64,000 bases of DNA from Epiperipatus broadwayi (GCA_028023455.1 JAQFVV010000031.1:10656093-10720092); one strand, 5' to 3'. Shown: positions 1 to 11,980, counted from the first letter of the stretch. Translations and numbers: made by a program. Notes: generated by a model not told the origin, from the sequence alone.

Positions 1-2292
1 TTCTAATAAAACACTTTTATAGTTACAAATCCTTGAATGCAGTTAACAATAAATTAGTTTGGTCATAAATCCACTTATCTGAACAAATTTCTTAACTGTT
101 CATAATAAGAATATAATTATTTTTTGATACCATTATATATTTCAAAGTGGGCAAATATTTTAACCAAAGCTGGTATAATTCTAATTATCATATTACATTT
201 TTTTTACTTTAAGTACAGTAATACAAACAATATCAAATATTAACATATCCCTAAGGACTTTATGAATTATTATTAACTTTAGTGAAAAGCAGGTTTTACC
301 TTTTCCATAATAATTCTATGGTTACTTCAGTTAGTTAACAAGAAAATATAATCAATTAAACATATTCATTATTTTAATTGATTACTAACTATTTAGAAAT
401 AATTAAGCTTTTCAAAACATAAATTTCAAATAATATTCCATATACCTATGAATAATGCAAGTATTTTGAACTAAATAATAATCTAAGTCATATCTAAAAT
501 TAACATTCAAGTTGAAAATTGATGTATGTCAATTATTTCTACTATAATTTTTTAATAGCAATTATTAAACATCTTACAATTATGAATTATAATTTAATTA
601 AGTGTCTCCACTGTTATCAAGATTATTTGGCAAAATCACAATTATTCACATTTGAATATTTAAACATTTATCATTAAAGTTACTTATGTGTAATGATAAG
701 TAACACTCATATCTTACAATCATAGAGATCATATTTACTAAGGCAATAAGTCTAAAGCTTGTGACGGTTAAAAATGTGAAGGTAGGGACTTCTACAGGTC
801 TTAACCACAAGCTTACACGTTGGAAGAAAAGAGGGGAACCCTTCTTTACTTCAACCTACTTTCTATATAAATAGGTGAAGCTAAAGCAGTTAGATCTGAA
901 AATGTGAAGCCATTCAATACAGTCCACAATTTCTATTATACATTAATACTCATGAAATCTTTCGATTTACAATGAGTTAATGGAAAGATCTTAGAGTTAG
1001 AAATCTATTACAATAATTTAAAGTTGTAATTATAGAGGTTATAACTACGTACATGTAGACAAGTTTATGTGGATGGACCAACTTTTATCAAGATTTTAAT
1101 ATATATATATATATATATATCATTGCTAAATTAGATGTGATGTCCATAACTCGATTCTTTATAAAAGCACTTTTAATAGTTTGGACATAAGAATTTCATA
1201 GGAATTACATCAGTTAGACAAGAAATCCTTAAGTTAAAAACACTATAAGCACACCTATGCAATGAACTGAAAGTATGACATTTTAGCACATTTTATAATA
1301 ATAACTGAGATATTACTCAGAAATAAAATATAAAATTCCATCACAAAAAATAAAATAACATAAATGTCCAACAGCAGAACATAATTTTAATGCGCTAGTA
1401 TAATTTAATTATAATAATAGCATACACATATCGCAAATAAAAGTTAACACAGTAATTACATGTTTCATAAAATAATTCACTATATAAAATATAAAATCAT
1501 GACCACACCCATAATCAATCTTCAAGGAACATTATTCCGAAGCATATATTTCTTATAAAGTTAAAATAGCAATTAGCAAGATATGAGAAATAATTTTTCA
1601 GAAAAAAATATTCTAGACCATTTTGCTTTTTAAATATTAAAATAATCTAATATTAAATAAACTAGCTAAGCATCTATTAAAATAAATAACGCAATTAACA
1701 AGAAATTTATCCAGGACTATCAATTTAAATATCAAAATAAGCTTATCATTTATCACACTTTTAATATACCTCAAAATATAGATAAATCTATAATAAACCA
1801 AATTATTACATACCAACATACATATCTTTTAAATTTGGAAAAAAAAATATTAAACATAATTTTCTTTTCTTTTTAATCATGACAATCCAAAATTAAAATT
1901 GAGAAAAAGCTAACTTTCTTTTTATCAAAACACTTCCTGATAACGTAAGTTTGAACAGTCAATTCTTTAATTAAACCTTTTTTCTTTTTTTTATCTGTCT
2001 ACTTGTGATGCTGCAAATCAACTTTAAAATCAAAAATGATGAATATCACTTTCTATTAAATAAAGTTACTGAATTATTCACACTTTCTCATAGTGTTACA
2101 ATCCTTTAAATATTTATGGAAAATTTAAACAGTATACTGCGGGTTTTTTTTTATAAGGGTTCCAACTTGAAATAAATATGGATTATAATCTATAGCTTTG
2201 CTGCAGTCAGCTAAATTGAATCCCAAAATATTTTATTTATTGGAGAATAAGTTTAACATTAGTTTCCACATTTTTTTTCTTTTCTTTTTAAA
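1..2292. other. AT-rich sequence without a recognisable gene
   Basis: I see no coding frame of interest here. The stretch holds one imperfect hairpin near 755-813, whose arms share AAGCTTGTG and CACAAGCTT, and a pure (AT)n run at 1099-1120. The block 760-930 is less AT-rich than its surroundings, but I could not assign it to an exon or a known repeat. Confidence 0.6.
1099..1120. repeat. (AT)n microsatellite
   Basis: Uninterrupted AT dinucleotide run of about 11 units. Confidence 0.9.
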
Positions 2293-2309
2293 ACAGATTG
2301 ATGCTCTCT
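2293..2309. repeat. TSD, left copy, of the tRNA-derived SINE
   Basis: ACAGATTGATGCTCTCT here, against ACAGATTGATGCACTCT at 2414-2430: 16 of 17 positions match. Confidence 0.75.
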
Positions 2310-2413
2310 TTTTTTTTTTCATGTGTCATAGCATCAGCCGGGGAGCGAACCCGCTAACTCGGGACAACTGCTTGTAAAGCAGCTGTCGCTGACCTCTCGA
2401 CCACCAATGCTTG
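2309..2413 (-). mobile_element. Short tRNA-derived SINE (tRNA-Val-like head) with A tail and TSD
   Basis: Read on the minus strand, 2413 to about 2331 folds as a tRNA-like cloverleaf. The seven-base acceptor arms AGCATTG and TGATGCT pair with two G-U pairs. A D-arm follows, then an anticodon arm with loop TTTACAA (anticodon TAC, valine), then a T-loop TTCGCTC. A stretch of about 8 bases between anticodon and T arms looks inserted relative to the copy at 30551. The tRNA part is followed by a short spacer and an A-run (plus-strand T run 2309-2319). It is flanked by a 17-bp direct repeat with one mismatch (2293-2309 and 2414-2430), as expected for LINE-mobilised retroposition. A functional tRNA gene is less likely because of the A tail and TSD. 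Confidence 0.75.
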
Positions 2414-2430
2414 ACAGATTGATGCACTCT

Positions 2431-4060
2431 TATAATAAATATTGATTTAAATATAACTTATACTATAACCATTCCATTATAAATATCATAGTATATTATA
2501 TGCATAAATTAGTAATTTAAATTTTACATATTTTCTCATATTGTAAATTATTAAAACATTATGATAGTAGCAGAAATAAACAATTATAACAACAGTTCTG
2601 TATTAAAATGTTAATGAGAAGATTAGCTAGTTCAATTCAGTAGAGCTAATATTAGGTTATTCTAAGATCATGTAAAAGTTCATAAGCAAACAAAGAAAGA
2701 TTAGTATTATATAGCAAACAAATTCTTACAAATGCATCATTCTTTTTGTCAGTTATTTCGATACAGGTAAACTTTTTCTATGGACTTAAGCAAGAATTCC
2801 GACAATAGTGCAATTTTATCAAAGCCATTCTACGTATTTTTCCTTTTCCTCTAATTGTTACAACAACCAATATCAATGTGGCCATCTTGAGATTTGACTA
2901 GTTATTTTTTTTTATTGCACATTAACACTGCTTTAAATAAAGACAACATTTTAAACGCATTTTTTAAAAAAAAATAATATTAACTGTTTCTTTTAGCAAA
3001 ATTTATTTTTTTTAAATCATTTATCACTTCCTTAATAATTTCCATACACATACTTTCACACACCTATTCTTTCTCTTTTTATAGCTAATCCAATTGATCA
3101 GCTGATGTTTACTAAAATCAATCAACCAATAAAATCGAATTCAGTCTCTTACTTTAACTTCTACTTAAAATAAATAAAAAAAAAATATTTGAAAACAACG
3201 ATTTAATTATATAATATTTTAATTTACTTTGAATAAAATAATTTGTTTTTTATAGTTATTTAATGATTTAAATATTATTATTAAATGAAAATTACCTAAC
3301 AAATTATTTCTCATATTTTTTAGTAATTAAGTATTAAACACAAATCAGTTTTTTAATACCATTTAATAAAAATAATTATAATCATTAGTAAATTAAATAT
3401 TGTAAAATAATACACATGTAAGCACACAGACATACACATCTATAATTAAAAATGCTTTAATTGGACACTGTTTTCCCTTTACATAATATCCCCTACTGAT
3501 TAATTTAAAATATTTTAAATTAACTAACTTTACATATATTTATCATTATTAAAATTAAACGTACTTAAAGTGTAATTTACATTATTTTAATAAATACCAG
3601 CATAATATTTATTTTGAACTATACTACTATTAAAATTTACATTTATAATAGATTATTAATATACATTTTAAATATTATTTTATATATTGATAAAATTATA
3701 TAAAGTAACTTTAAGTATAACTACTTTAATTTTAGTATTAAATGGTCACAAAAAATATCCTTCATCTACAATTTAGAATTTTTACCATTTTGTGCATCTA
3801 ACTATTTTAATTAGGGCACAAAGCACAATTAAAATGGGTACAATATATATAAATATACTGATTCATTGTAAATAAAAAGGAATTTCCTTATTTGTTAAAT
3901 AAAAAGTCAATCTCTTTAATAAATATAATAAATAATTACATTGACCAATATTCACATCCCTGCTTTAGTCATTGAAGCCAATCGTTTTTACAACCAAAGA
4001 AAACTAAGAAAAGAAGAACCACTTTCTTGCTATACATATTGTTAAATGCTAAAAGTGTGT
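2431..4060. other. AT-rich sequence, nothing recognised
   Basis: Poly-A and poly-T tracts and short AT-rich words dominate. I see no coding frame, RNA gene or defined repeat. Confidence 0.6.
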
Positions 4061-4382
4061 CATTTTTTATAACAGCAGTTACTATTTAAATGACACATGA
4101 TCACCATTTCATATGCTTACTCAGATCGTTAATAATATTAGCAAACTCTCCATGTAGTGCCACCAAGTGCAAGCCTTCATAATCAATTGATCTTAAGATC
4201 TAGGTGCAGTGCTCTCAAATCCAAGACTCCTCACTGATGAAAGTCACAAACTATAAACTAATCTGGGAATATTGGATGAGTAGACACTAGATAAGAATTT
4301 TATGCATAAACCTTCCTTTCATTCATTGGTTATGAAGGTTTACATTTAGTGGCATTACTATATAGAAAGTTTGCTAATGTTA
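4061..4382 (+). mobile_element. Foldback family 1 (FB1), single-arm fragment
   Basis: Shares sequence in order with the loci at 50056-50754, 57300-58020 and 60850-61262. Shared landmarks are the outer ATCACATGATCAC-type segment, AAACTCTCCATACAGTAGTG, a purine-rich block with the hammerhead-like core, and GGATATTGGATGAGTAGGCACT followed by ATAGGGATTTTATGCA. Near its right end the element turns back to complement its start (AGCAAACTCTCC at 4140 against GGAAAGTTTGCT at about 4366), so it forms a compact inverted repeat. It is more diverged than the 57-kb copy. Confidence 0.65.
4208..4288 (+). ncRNA. Hammerhead-ribozyme-like motif, FB1 copy a (core mutated)
   Basis: CTGATGA lies at 4234-4240, followed by A, stem II AGT-CACAA-ACT, A, then TAAAC where GAAAC is expected, and ATC where the GTC cleavage triplet is expected. 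The outer strands pair as a long interrupted stem I: AGTG, CTC, ATCCAA and TCCTCA upstream against TGGGAA, TTGGAT, GAG and CACT downstream. Stem II carries two paired changes relative to GGC/GCC in the other FB1 copies. The G12 and cleavage-triplet changes predict loss of activity in this copy. The closing bases of stem II are A and A, which is non-canonical. Confidence 0.5.
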
Positions 4383-4478
4383 CTATTTACATGATTGTGT
4401 ATATATATATATATAATTAACAAAACAAGACTATTTACATGATTGTGTATATATATATATATAATTAACAAAACAAGA
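4383..4478. repeat. 48-bp tandem duplication containing (TA)n
   Basis: Two adjacent copies, starting at 4383 and 4431, appear identical by eye. Each begins CTATTTACATGATTGTG, runs through a TA tract and ends AACAAAACAAGA. Confidence 0.85.
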
Positions 4479-5187
4479 CATACACTTTGTAACTTGCTTT
4501 TAAGCTTGCATTTAAATGTTCACTAGAGGGAGCTTATCAATAACTCTAATCAAGCTTTATTTTATAAATGCCGAAAGAGAAAGAATTCAAAATCTCTATT
4601 GGAAAGTCTCTATCTTCAGACCAATTGGTTTTGAGCATGTGTCTCATCTCAGTGGAGCACTGGGACTCCAGAAACTAGATCTAAAATGCTAACTTAAAAG
4701 TCAGCACTTATAAAACACATTACTATCAATTTGAAAGCCTGAATTTTTCAGATGCATAAGCTTGATTAGAACTATTGGTAAGCTCCCTCTAGTGAACATT
4801 TAAATGCAAGCTTAAAAGCAAGTTATGAAATTTATGTCTTGTTTTATTAATTATTATAAGTGTACCTTTGATGTCTTTTGTGATGCTATATTGCAGAGGC
4901 TATTACTATATGGTGAAACTGAGCTGAATTCAGACCCATATAGCTATCTGTTTGTAAGGCTGGATTTGAAGACATTTACACGTCTGAAAAGTTCAGGTTT
5001 TCAAATTGATAGTAACGTGTTTTATAAGTGCTGACTTTTGAGTTAGTATTTTAGATCTAGTTTTTGGAGTCCCAGTGTTTTACTGAGATGAGCCACAAAC
5101 TCAAAACTAATTGGTCTGGAGACAGGGACTTTCTGATAGAAATTTTAAATTCTTTCTTTTTCGGCACTTATAAAATAAAGCTTGATT
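4458..5187. mobile_element. Nested double inverted repeat (FB1-related)
   Basis: Two inverted repeats overlap. Arm pair 1 is about 4463-4558 against 4757-4855, carrying CACTAGAGGGAGCTTA and its complement. Arm pair 2 is about 4553-4755 against 4978-5187, carrying TAGATCTA, CAATTGGT and CACTTATAAAACAC-type segments. Bases 4915-5040 match 56606-56730 (GAACTGAGCTGAATTCAGACCC-type palindrome, then CTGAAAA-TTCAGGTTTTC), so the locus belongs with FB1. Both arms of pair 2 also carry a degenerate hammerhead-like segment (plus strand 5084-5125): CTGA with a GA insertion before TGA, then stem GAG-loop-CTC, then AAAAC. The small ORFs here are by-products of the repeat. Confidence 0.7.
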
Positions 5188-5189
5188 AT

Positions 5190-6540
5190 ATATATATATT
5201 AAACCGGATTGATTTCGGATTCAATGGTGATATTATAAAAAAAAAAAATAAGTTCTTTAATTTTCACTAAACTTAATTTTCGTTAAATCTTATTTAATGT
5301 TTAAATTTTTATTATTATTTAAAAAGAATATGTGTATCAAAATACACACGCGTTTATATGTAAAATGGATCATTTTAATGTTTATCGATTTATTTTAAAA
5401 TAGTTTTCTTATACTGCTTGTTTTTACTTTAAATCAATTTGATTTAAAAACAAGGTGGCTAGCTAATTGCATTCCTGTTGCTTTTATTTAAATTATTGTA
5501 GATTAATTCTAAAAGTGGAGATTTGATTTTTTATGTAGTTGTTTTCATTTCAATAATCCTTGGGTAGAATTCTTAGATTAGATTGAGCTGGAGATTAATA
5601 TTTGCCCTGTCTTATGTGTAGAAATTGAACAACAAGCCTAGTTTTTGCGGGAATTCGAGGAAGGTATAAATAATACCAAAAATTTCATGAGTTAGTCTAT
5701 TCTATTCTAACCTAGAGAGATTAAGTCAGCACTTCGTCAAGTTGATTCATTCAGCTTCTTATTTCCAATATTCACCCGGATTAATAACCTCTTCAACATT
5801 TGTACCATTAGCAGTTTGAACATTTAATCTTTAAAAGAAAAATTTGCAGTTACTAAAACAATTTTGCTTTCTCCGTGATGTCAAAATATACTGCTATACG
5901 TTTGATAACCAACAATATGTCGTGCTAGTTTAACTCAGAAGACGGACCCATGCCTGCCAGCTTTCCTTCAATCCTGCAATGAACACCTAAAATAAACAAG
6001 ACCTCGCTGTCTCTACCTTGCCTTTGTCAATGACCTAAAAATGAACTAATAATAGTGCGCACTCTACGTGAACATTGTTTTACCGAAAGGTAACTATTTT
6101 CTTTTTTATTCTTCCCAGGGTAAATTAATTCTCATTAAATCTCCACTCAGTCTAATCATAAATATGTATTCATAAGCTTAAGTAATCTATTTAGCCTCAT
6201 ATTTAATATTTGCTGTGTTTTCTAGCATTTTGTAGTGTGTCTTGGAATCTTAGTTTTAAGATTCCAAGTTACTTTCAATTTTTGTTTATTGGAGAGTGAC
6301 GAGTGAGTTTTATATTTTTATGCCTAAAACTTTTATAAATGCTTTGGCAGGCATGCTTTTTATATGCTTACCTGTAATTATTTTAGTATTCAATAATTAA
6401 TTTGTACACACTGTGTTTACGCTTTCGCAAACCTCTGAAAATCTTTTGGCTGGCAACTTTATCATCTAATTTTCCGCAGGTGGAGATTTCATTTCTAATA
6501 TCTCTAAAAGTGGAAATTAGAATTGTTCTTCTTTGTAATT
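5190..6540. other. Mixed AT-rich sequence, no gene assigned
   Basis: The block 5900-6070 is less AT-rich than its neighbours. No frame continues far enough and no family is recognised. It may belong to the same decayed unit as the two small minus-strand ORFs to the right. Confidence 0.4.
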
Positions 6541-7102
6541 TTATAAGTCATCAGTAGGAAGATAAAATTTATCTCTTTTTAAATTACAGGTGAGCGATAC
6601 TTTCGTTCTGCTAAAGTGTTTACCACTTTTAATATTTTCGTACTCATGTGCACTCTCTGATAGATTTATTTTTGTATTTATTATGTGTGCTTTAGATTTA
6701 TCAGAGCATGTACTCAGAATTTGTTTGTAATTCATTTTCTTTAATTGCTGGGGATGATTTACTTGTCTCTTATTGAGACCTTTAATTATTAATTGTAGAG
6801 TAATTTTCGCCAATCGTTTGGCTGGGATTCACCAGTTTTAATTGTTTTACTTCATTTCAATCATATTTTTTGGTTGTTCTTGAGGTGGATTGATCACCAT
6901 TATTTTAAACATAGTAATAGGTGCAGCTCATACTGACATAAGGACATTCGGGGTCTGACAAATTTTGGACCTCGAAAAGCTCATTGACGCTGGTTTCTTT
7001 GATCTGTTTCAAGAGCATATTGTTTAAATATCTGAAAGTGGGAACCAATGTTTGGGTGAATCCTCTGCTGAATAAAATTTGCTTCCTCTCTTTATAATTC
7101 AT
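6541..7102 (-). CDS. Two small minus-strand ORFs, unidentified
   Basis: ORFs of 65 codons (6905-7102) and 90 codons (6541-6813) lie in the same direction about 90 bases apart. The first begins MNYKERKQILFSRGFTQTL and ends in a Cys-containing stretch CPYVSMSCTYY. The second is hydrophilic and basic, with KSGKHFSRTKVSLTCNLKR near its end. The sequence is less AT-rich than its flanks, and stops are sparser on this strand than expected for this composition. I recognise no domain. This could be a decayed transposon protein, for example gag-like, or a pair of old exons. Chance ORFs are not excluded. Confidence 0.25.
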
Positions 7103-7349
7103 TTATTAGAAGATCAGTCAGTCTGTCATAGCTTTGCCTTTCGTATTTCTGGTACATGCCTGAGTTAACCCTATTTATTGCATCATAAATAAATTATATT
7201 TCATAATTTATTTTCTCTTAATAAAATTTTAGAATTTGTTTAAACTTAATTTGGCTGACATTTGTCTTTGTGCTTTTGTCTCAATTGTCTAAACAATTTA
7301 AGATCTCTTGTTTCTCCCTGAGTCTAATCGGTGCAAACCATCATCATCA

Positions 7350-7421
7350 TCTATTCTGATCACAGCAAATAAATTTTCCAGATACATAGTGATCTGGTGG
7401 CGCCCTCTGTATCAGAATAGA
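7350..7421. repeat. Short inverted repeat
   Basis: ATCTATTCTGAT near 7349-7360 is complementary to ATCAGAATAGAT at 7411-7422. Two copies of GATCTGG/TATCTGG lie inside or beside it. Possibly a MITE fragment; a (TA)n run follows at 7438-7460. Confidence 0.4.
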
Positions 7422-7711
7422 TTGAGTATCTGGCACAATATATATATATATATATATTTATTCACTGTATTTATATACATTTGTAAGAATTATATAGGTA
7501 TATATAAAAATTATGATACAAATTTGGCAGTCGAAAGTAATTTGCTGTTCCCTAAAATGAAACTTTGATTTTTCTTTGGTCTAAAAGAAACTGAGCAGGG
7601 AAATTTCTAATGTCCACTTCATATGCTCTTTTCCTTATCATTGCAACTGGTATTAGTATATGATTATTCATATTGTATATAAAAATGGATAGGCTAGATA
7701 CCAGCAGTATA

Positions 7712-7858
7712 TTATCTTTAATCTCTGAGTTTAAAATTAAAAAAACTGTTTTTTTTATCTTAGTTATCTGATAATTTATGACTGAATATCAGTTACGTTT
7801 TTTGAAAACAATGTGTGAGTGAATGGTCTTTTTAAAATAGATATATACAATAGTGGAC
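7712..7858 (+). repeat. Solo fragment of the 5-kb tandem-array unit
   Basis: This matches the end of the array unit, for example 26893-27020 and 49895-50030, in order: GAGTTTAAAAT, an ATCTCAGTTGTCTAAT-like block, TGAATATCAGTTA, a TTTTTGAAA block, and AGATATATACAAT. It lies about 14 kb from the array, so the unit also exists as a dispersed repeat. It sits directly upstream of the RTE element. Confidence 0.6.
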
Positions 7859-8049
7859 AGACAGAACTAAATTATGACCTTTAAGTCCATGAAGCTACAA
7901 AGTTACCAGCCAAGGCAACAGATTGTGGCCAAGGATGAAGGATGCTAAAAATACCCAGGCTACCATTTGATGATAACCAAGCTAGTTACATCCACTGATC
8001 ACTTTCAAATAAAAGCAGACTACATGAATTATAAAACAAAGTATCTAAT

Positions 8050-10545
8050 ATTAAAGGGAACTATTGGAAATGACACAAATATTAGAAGGACAAATGAATA
8101 AAGATTTATTATAAATAAAAAAGTGAAACAACAATGTGAGATTCGTGGTATATCAGACATAGTAGCAAGATTAGTTATTCACCTTAATGGAAGATATTAA
8201 CTGGAAAATAATTCAGGTTTATGCCTCAACAATTTGTCATTGTGATAAAGAAGTAATGAATTTTTATATAGATTTACAAAAGGCTTTTGGTCAAACCCAA
8301 CAACATTTTAAAATTGTTAAGGGAGACATTAATGTTAGACATGGCAAATGATTAAAAGATGAAAGTGCTGTGGATAAGTAAGAAAACTATATTTTTAATT
8401 ATTTATATGAGAAAAATGCTAAACATAAATGGAGGTATAGCAGAATTGGATTATATTTTAACTAAGATAAAATATGTATTTCAACAATGTAATGTCCATA
8501 ATAGATTCAACACAGGAAATGATTATCAACTTGGTGAAATGTAAGATATGTGTTAATGTAAAAGTAGAGACAAAATTCTTTGAGAAAAAACTATATTCAC
8601 AGTCTATATTCCTAACCTTCAAAAACATTCTAATGAATTTAAATTAGAACTTGCAAATTACTTTAAAATATTAACGATTTTGAAAATGGTTCAGATTTAA
8701 ATAAAATTAATGGGAAGATAACTGTACACACTATTAAAAACTTCAACAAAAACAGATAGTAAAAAAAGCAATAATTAATCATTATTTTTTTACTGAGACC
8801 AGGTAGGGTACAAGAATGATGAAAATATATAAAAATGATCCATTAACAAGAAATGAATATCAGAAATTTAGTAACATAATAGAAAAAAGAATTAATAGTG
8901 ATATAAGAAAATATAACTGTGAGTTATTAAGGAAGGTTATAAAAGAGACTAAAAGTCTCAAAAGTGTAAAACAATATCTTGATATAAGTAGAAAACTTAT
9001 TTTTACTATAGCAAAAAAAAGATGAAACTATGACTAAAGAGAAAGATGATATCATGAAATGTATGCAACAATTCTGTAAAGAATTATATAGGAATAATGA
9101 AGAAGAAAATAAAGTATCTCCTACAATTACATCTAAATTGACAAGAATTTCAAATGAAGAAGTAAATATGCTATTAAATCTATGAAGAAGGACAATGCTC
9201 CAGGTAATGATTGAATTATAATCAATATCCTAAAAGAAGTAGATGAAAAAATAGAAAAATTGTTAGCAAAGTTATAATACCAAATATCTTAGTGTTAAAG
9301 ATTTGCCAGATGATTAGAAAAATGCGATAGTAATATTGGCATTTTCAAAAGTGATAAAGATATTAGAAACCACATCCTATCAATTTTGGATTCTAACTAA
9401 CCAAAAGAATAAATAGGATTTAAAATTGGTTTTCGTATAGTGGATCACATCCAAATATTTAGAAAAGTTATAAAAAGGGCCAATAAATATGATTTTCTAT
9501 TATGTTTTGAATATGTGATTATGTAAAGGTATTTGATTTTATAACCCATCATCAATAATTAAAGCACTGGATCATCAAGATACAGACCCAGGATATTGAC
9601 ATATTCTGAAGAATATTTGCAGAATGCAACAGACATGGTTTATAGCAGGAAAGTTACCATTCTGAAAAACATCCAACAGAGTGGTTCTTTATCTTCAAAA
9701 GTTTTTACAGCTATTTTGCAAAAAGTATTTTGTAAATTAAAATGAGAAGCTAATAAATTAAAAGTAAATGGAGATTATTTAAGTCATCTAGATTTTTCAA
9801 CTGGTGTAGTTGTTTTTGCAAATAAGGCTTTAGAGCTTCAGGAAATGTTGCAGGAGTTATTATATAAAAGTAAGAAAGTAAGATTAAAGATAAATGCTAA
9901 AAAGACTAATAATATTCAAAGAATTGACCCAAAAGAAGAAAATAAAGATTGATAATGATGAATTAGGAGGTTAACAGTTACAAATACATTGTTCAGATTA
10001 TTAATACTGATGAAAACATAATCCAAATGAAATTAATCATAGAATTGATGTTGGGGAGAATTTTTTGTAAAAATAATATTCAAATGAAATATGCTCACAT
10101 CTTTAAAAAGGAAAATGTCAGTACATGCCTTTTATCAGTTTTTACTTATGGATATAAAACTTGGACTCTTAGTATAAGACCAATACAGAGACTTTATACT
10201 ATTCAATGAAGTATGGAAAGATGTTAGGAGTAACAAGAAGGGATCAAAAATGAAATATATGGGTGAGAGACTAAACAGATATTTCAGATATCATTGAAAG
10301 AATTAAGAGATGGAATTGGAGTTGGGATGGACACATTATTAGAAAAGATTACAACAGATAAATAGTAAAAGTTTTAAAGAATATCTCAAAAGATTGTAAA
10401 AGACCTAGAAAAAGCCATATAAAACGTTTACTGGTCTGGTCTGGAGAAGAGAGATTACAGATCGGAAAAACTGGATTAAACTTGGAGAGACCTTTATTCT
10501 GGAGTGAATTGGTAATAATCAAAAATGATGATGATGATTCTATTA
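8050..10545 (+). pseudogene. RTE-type non-LTR retrotransposon, endonuclease plus reverse transcriptase, multiply broken
   Basis: The protein is split by stops and frameshifts, but the domain order is clear. An APE-type endonuclease appears at about 8200-8350, with KIIQVYAST and a GDINVR segment matching the family GDFN motif. A basic linker follows at 8816-9025, in the style of IIEKRINSDIRKYN. Reverse transcriptase runs from about 9040 to 9960: GFKIGFRIVDHIQIFRKVI stands where the family has QAGFR...STVDHI, and VVVFANKALELQEMLQELL covers the catalytic FADD region, where the Asp residues are lost. The C-terminal region is at 10100-10520, with TYGYKTWTL, then a block like MLGVTRRDQ and ERIKRWNWSWDGHI. 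The 3' end finishes in GATGATGATGAT, as is usual for RTE tails. The 5' end is uncertain. It is non-functional, and a second fragment lies at 62520-63560 on the other strand. Confidence 0.85.
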
Positions 10546-11340
10546 AATCAATAATGCATTTTCAATTATGTTAGTGCAATCATTTTTAACTGCTCTAAGA
10601 AAAAATGAAAGCCATGTAATATCCTTAAATTGGTGAAGTTTGTCATTTATCCCGTACCAGTTCAATAAATGAAACTTTTTTTGAATGAATATAGGTTTTT
10701 TTTATTTTGCAATTTTTGTCATTACATTTATTTGCTAAATTTAATTGATATAAATAATTTGCATTGGGAAAAAAGAAAAAATCACTCGATGCGAAAAAAT
10801 AGTCCTTATATATATATATAAATAATATATTTAATTTAGTTGATGGTTTAAATTGAAATTATATACATTATTGTGATCATTGAAAAGAATAACTAGTTGA
10901 AAGTTTATTTTTAACGTCTGCACTTTTTATAATTTTATAGTGAGCACTTTGGTTTTATAAAAATAAAAGGTGATATTCAAAAAAAATTTATGAACAAGAT
11001 CTTATTACAAAATACAATTAATAATTGCCTTGGGAGAATCAAATGGTTTCTTAAGACATTATAGATTGAGTTTTGATATAGGGACCTTGACATGATCATG
11101 TCTATTCAAGTTTTTTATAAATATTTTTAAATTTGTCTAATAAAGTTATGGATTAAAAATATTTAAACATATATTTTAAAAAAAGAATTTTACTGAGAAC
11201 ATGTAATCAAAACACTTTCATAACAAAATAATTAGTAATTTTTAAATATATATTAGAATTTTTATTATAAATGGAGAAAATTTAAAAAATTATAAGATTA
11301 ATTATATGTTGAAAACAGAATTCAATAGTTTTTATTATAA
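10546..11340. other. AT-rich sequence, nothing recognised
   Basis: Only a short (TA)n run near 10807-10820 stands out. Confidence 0.55.
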
Positions 11341-11349
11341 AAAGAATAC

Positions 11350-11815
11350 GAATTCAATATTAGAGCTTAAGGCTATGGAGAAGACCTTTAGAAGAAGAAA
11401 ACCTTAACAGAAAATACTACATTCTGAAATTTATGTGAAGACGAAACATGGAGAAATCTATATGTGAGATATATGTGTAGTCTATATGTGGAGAAGACTA
11501 TGTGTGAGATATATGCAGAGAAGTCTATACACAAAGACTAGGAGAAGACTATACATGAGGTATACAAGAAGATTATAAATAGAGAAGATTATATGTGAAC
11601 TATACATGAAGACTATACATGAAAATTTAAAATATAAACAGAAATAACTAAGATAAATTCAAATTAGAGCTTAATGCTATGGAGAAGACCTTTAGAAAAA
11701 AACTAGGTTTATGTGAATACTATACTAGAAGAAGACTATACATGTAAATGTGGAGAAGACTATTTGTGAGGGATTAATGTGCAGATAAGATTATACATGA
11801 TGTATAAGCGATAGC
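11350..11815. repeat. Degenerate GAAGACTAT minisatellite inside a ~305-bp duplication
   Basis: Purine-rich words such as GGAGAAGACTAT, GTGAGATATATG and ACTATACATGA recur every 15-25 bases. The block starting AATTCAATATTAGAGCTTAA (11350) recurs at 11655 (AATTCAAATTAGAGCTTAA...GGAGAAGACC), so a higher-order duplication of about 305 bases is superimposed on the short repeats. Strand asymmetry is strong, with purines on the plus strand. Confidence 0.75.
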
Positions 11816-11980
11816 CATTATTTAAGTAAAATTTACCATAAAGTTGATTAGATCTTTTATTCACATAAAAATACATATAATGATAATATAATTATTACCA
11901 TATGGAATCAGGAAAAAGTTATTTGGTCATAATATTATTTTATTAATAATTTTATTAATATTATTTATTACACATTTATA

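Noticed and set aside
2330-2413. Functional tRNA-Val gene
   Set aside because: Enlarged variable region, A tail and flanking direct repeat indicate a retroposed SINE.
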